From positions 1 through 7,068 of the forward strand of contig JASLCW010000206.1 in NCBI GenBank assembly GCA_030151765.1: 7,068 bases of DNA, read 5' to 3'. Below, piece by piece: positions 6,340-7,068 of this stretch. This DNA comes from Marmoricola sp. GTDB taxonomy: Bacteria > Actinomycetota > Actinomycetes > Propionibacteriales > Nocardioidaceae. Numbering within the stretch: the first letter of the stretch is position 1; each line of letters opens with the position of its first letter. Made by a program: the position numbers and the translations under genes. The notes beneath the pieces are model-generated. The model saw only the letters and a list, made by a program, of their open reading frames with translations. It did not search any database and was not told the origin of the DNA.

Positions 6340-6974
6340 GACGGAGCCTGGTGCTGCTGCGTCACGGGCAGACGGCCTGGAATCTCGAAGGCCGCGCCCA
6401 GGGGCACGCCGACGTACCGCTCGATGACACCGGCCGTCGGCAGGCCGCGCGCGCGGCCGAGGCGCTGGCCGGCTCCGGTGCCGTGGCGCTGTGGTCGAGC
6501 GACCTGGCCCGGGCCCGCGAGACCGCGGAGATCGTCGGCGCGCGGTGCGGTCTCACGGTGCAGTTGGACAAGCGCCTCCGAGAGCTCGACGTCGGCGTAC
6601 GGTCCGGGCTGACCTGGGCGGAGTACGCCGAGCGCTACCCCGAGGAGTACGCGTCCCGCCGCGGTGCCGATCCGCTGTCGGTCCCGGGTGAGGAGAGTGC
6701 CGCGGCCGTCGCCTCGCGGATGGGAACTGCCCTCCGCGAGTGCCTCGCTGCGCTCGACGACGGTCAGCGCGCCATCGTCGTGGCCCACGGTGCCTGCCTG
6801 AAGGACGGCATCGGCGATCTCCTCGGCTGGCCGGTGGGGCTCGCCGGCGCGCAGCTGGTGGGCATGGAGAACTGCTCCTGGGCCCGCATCGAGCAGGTCG
6901 ACGACCACCTCCGGCTGGCGGCGTACAACGCCGGGGCTACCCCCGATTTCGCATCCGCCCCACCCGGCCGCTAG
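6336..6974 (+). CDS. Histidine phosphatase family protein, possible glucosyl-3-phosphoglycerate phosphatase
   Basis: A 212-residue member of the phosphoglycerate-mutase-like histidine phosphatase superfamily. The catalytic core is intact: LLRHGQT 7-13 with Arg9 and the phospho-accepting His10, Asn16, SSDLARARETAE 54-65 with Arg61, LRELDVG 81-87 with the proton donor Glu83, PGEES 117-121, and VVAHGACLK 148-156 with the second His151. The C-terminal MENCSWARI and LAAYNAG segments recall Mycobacterium tuberculosis Rv2419c (GpgP, which removes the phosphate from glucosyl-3-phosphoglycerate), and that gene also follows nadD and rsfS. Orthology is likely from position and pattern, but the substrate here is not proven, and a broad-specificity phosphatase is the main alternative. 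ATG overlaps the rsfS stop as ATGA; GAGGTG at 6319-6324 is a distant weak binding site. The stop TAG lies inside the tRNA promoter. Confidence 0.92.
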   Translation: MRRSLVLLRHGQTAWNLEGRAQGHADVPLDDTGRRQAARAAEALAGSGAVALWSSDLARARETAEIVGARCGLTVQLDKRLRELDVGVRSGLTWAEYAERYPEEYASRRGADPLSVPGEESAAAVASRMGTALRECLAALDDGQRAIVVAHGACLKDGIGDLLGWPVGLAGAQLVGMENCSWARIEQVDDHLRLAAYNAGATPDFASAPPGR

Positions 6975-6977
6975 TAT
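6972..6977 (+). promoter_or_regulatory. Candidate -10 element of the tRNA-Ala promoter
   Basis: TAGTAT fits TAnnnT and ends 27 bases before the first tRNA base, giving a predicted 5' leader of about 20 bases. TTCGCA at 6948-6953 matches four of six positions of TTGACA with an 18-base spacer and could be the -35. The first three bases of the -10 are the stop codon of the phosphatase gene, so the promoter lies largely within that gene. Confidence 0.6.
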
Positions 6978-7004
6978 TTCCGCTGTTGTCCGGAAGGGCA
7001 GCCT

Positions 7005-7068
7005 GGGGCTGTGGCGCAGCTGGTAGCGCATCTGCATGGCATGCAGAGGGTCAGGGGTTCGAGTCCCC
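7005..7068 (+). tRNA. tRNA-Ala (anticodon GGC), 3' end cut by the window edge
   Basis: Cloverleaf elements follow in order: acceptor 5' strand GGGGCTG (7005-7011), T8 and G9, D stem GCGC (7014-7017) with GCGC (7026-7029) around loop AGCTGGTA, anticodon stem TCTGC (7031-7035) with GCAGA (7043-7047), loop ATGGCAT with anticodon GGC at 7038-7040 (reads GCC, and by wobble GCT), variable loop GGGTC, T stem AGGGG with loop TTCGAGT. The window ends four bases into the 3' T-stem strand, so one T-stem base, the acceptor 3' strand and the discriminator are missing. Whether CCA is encoded cannot be seen. Confidence 0.95.

Noticed and set aside
1..7068. Search for mobile elements, CRISPR repeats, defence genes, toxin-antitoxin pairs or a novel system.
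   Set aside because: All genes are co-directional, with uniform composition and conserved housekeeping identities; I saw no direct or inverted repeats of note and no accessory genes.

Overview
This window is a dense, single-strand block of actinobacterial housekeeping genes. The high G+C content, strong G/C preference at third codon positions, GTG starts, ATGA/TGATG overlaps and apparently leaderless genes all fit a high-GC actinobacterium. The gene order (rpmA-obg-proB-small ORF-proA and a small membrane ORF before nadD-rsfS-phosphatase) suggests Propionibacteriales, for example a relative of Nocardioides. That placement is an inference and I hold it loosely.

Layout, all on the + strand. 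(1) Bases 1-258 are rpmA (ribosomal protein L27), complete, with its ATG at the first base. (2) A leader of 88 bases with a strong GC hairpin precedes obgE (347-1849, ribosome-assembly GTPase). (3) proB (1846-2955, glutamate 5-kinase) overlaps obgE by four bases. (4) A spacer of 109 bases leads to a 108-residue protein of unknown function (3065-3391). (5) proA (3419-4672, glutamyl-phosphate reductase) follows and appears to have its own leaderless promoter. (6) A small multi-pass membrane protein with a VTT/DedA-like (YqaA-type) look lies at 4710-5180. (7) A second leaderless-type promoter precedes a 46-residue single-pass membrane protein (5206-5346), followed closely by nadD (5369-5965), rsfS (5965-6339) and a histidine phosphatase (6336-6974). 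(8) A tRNA-Ala(GGC) starts at 7005 and runs off the right edge; its promoter -10 element includes the stop codon of the phosphatase.

Three themes run through the block. L27, Obg and RsfS serve the large ribosomal subunit (structure, assembly checkpoint, silencing in starvation). ProB and ProA catalyse the first two steps of proline synthesis from glutamate. NadD makes the dinucleotide in NAD synthesis. The phosphatase sits where mycobacteria carry the glucosyl-3-phosphoglycerate phosphatase gene.

I found no mobile element, CRISPR array, defence cassette or biosynthetic island. The points worth a second look are modest: the unknown protein between proB and proA, two near-identical leaderless promoter arrangements, the unannotated-looking 46-residue membrane protein ahead of nadD, the rpmA-obgE hairpin, and a codon-context bias for Asn codons.
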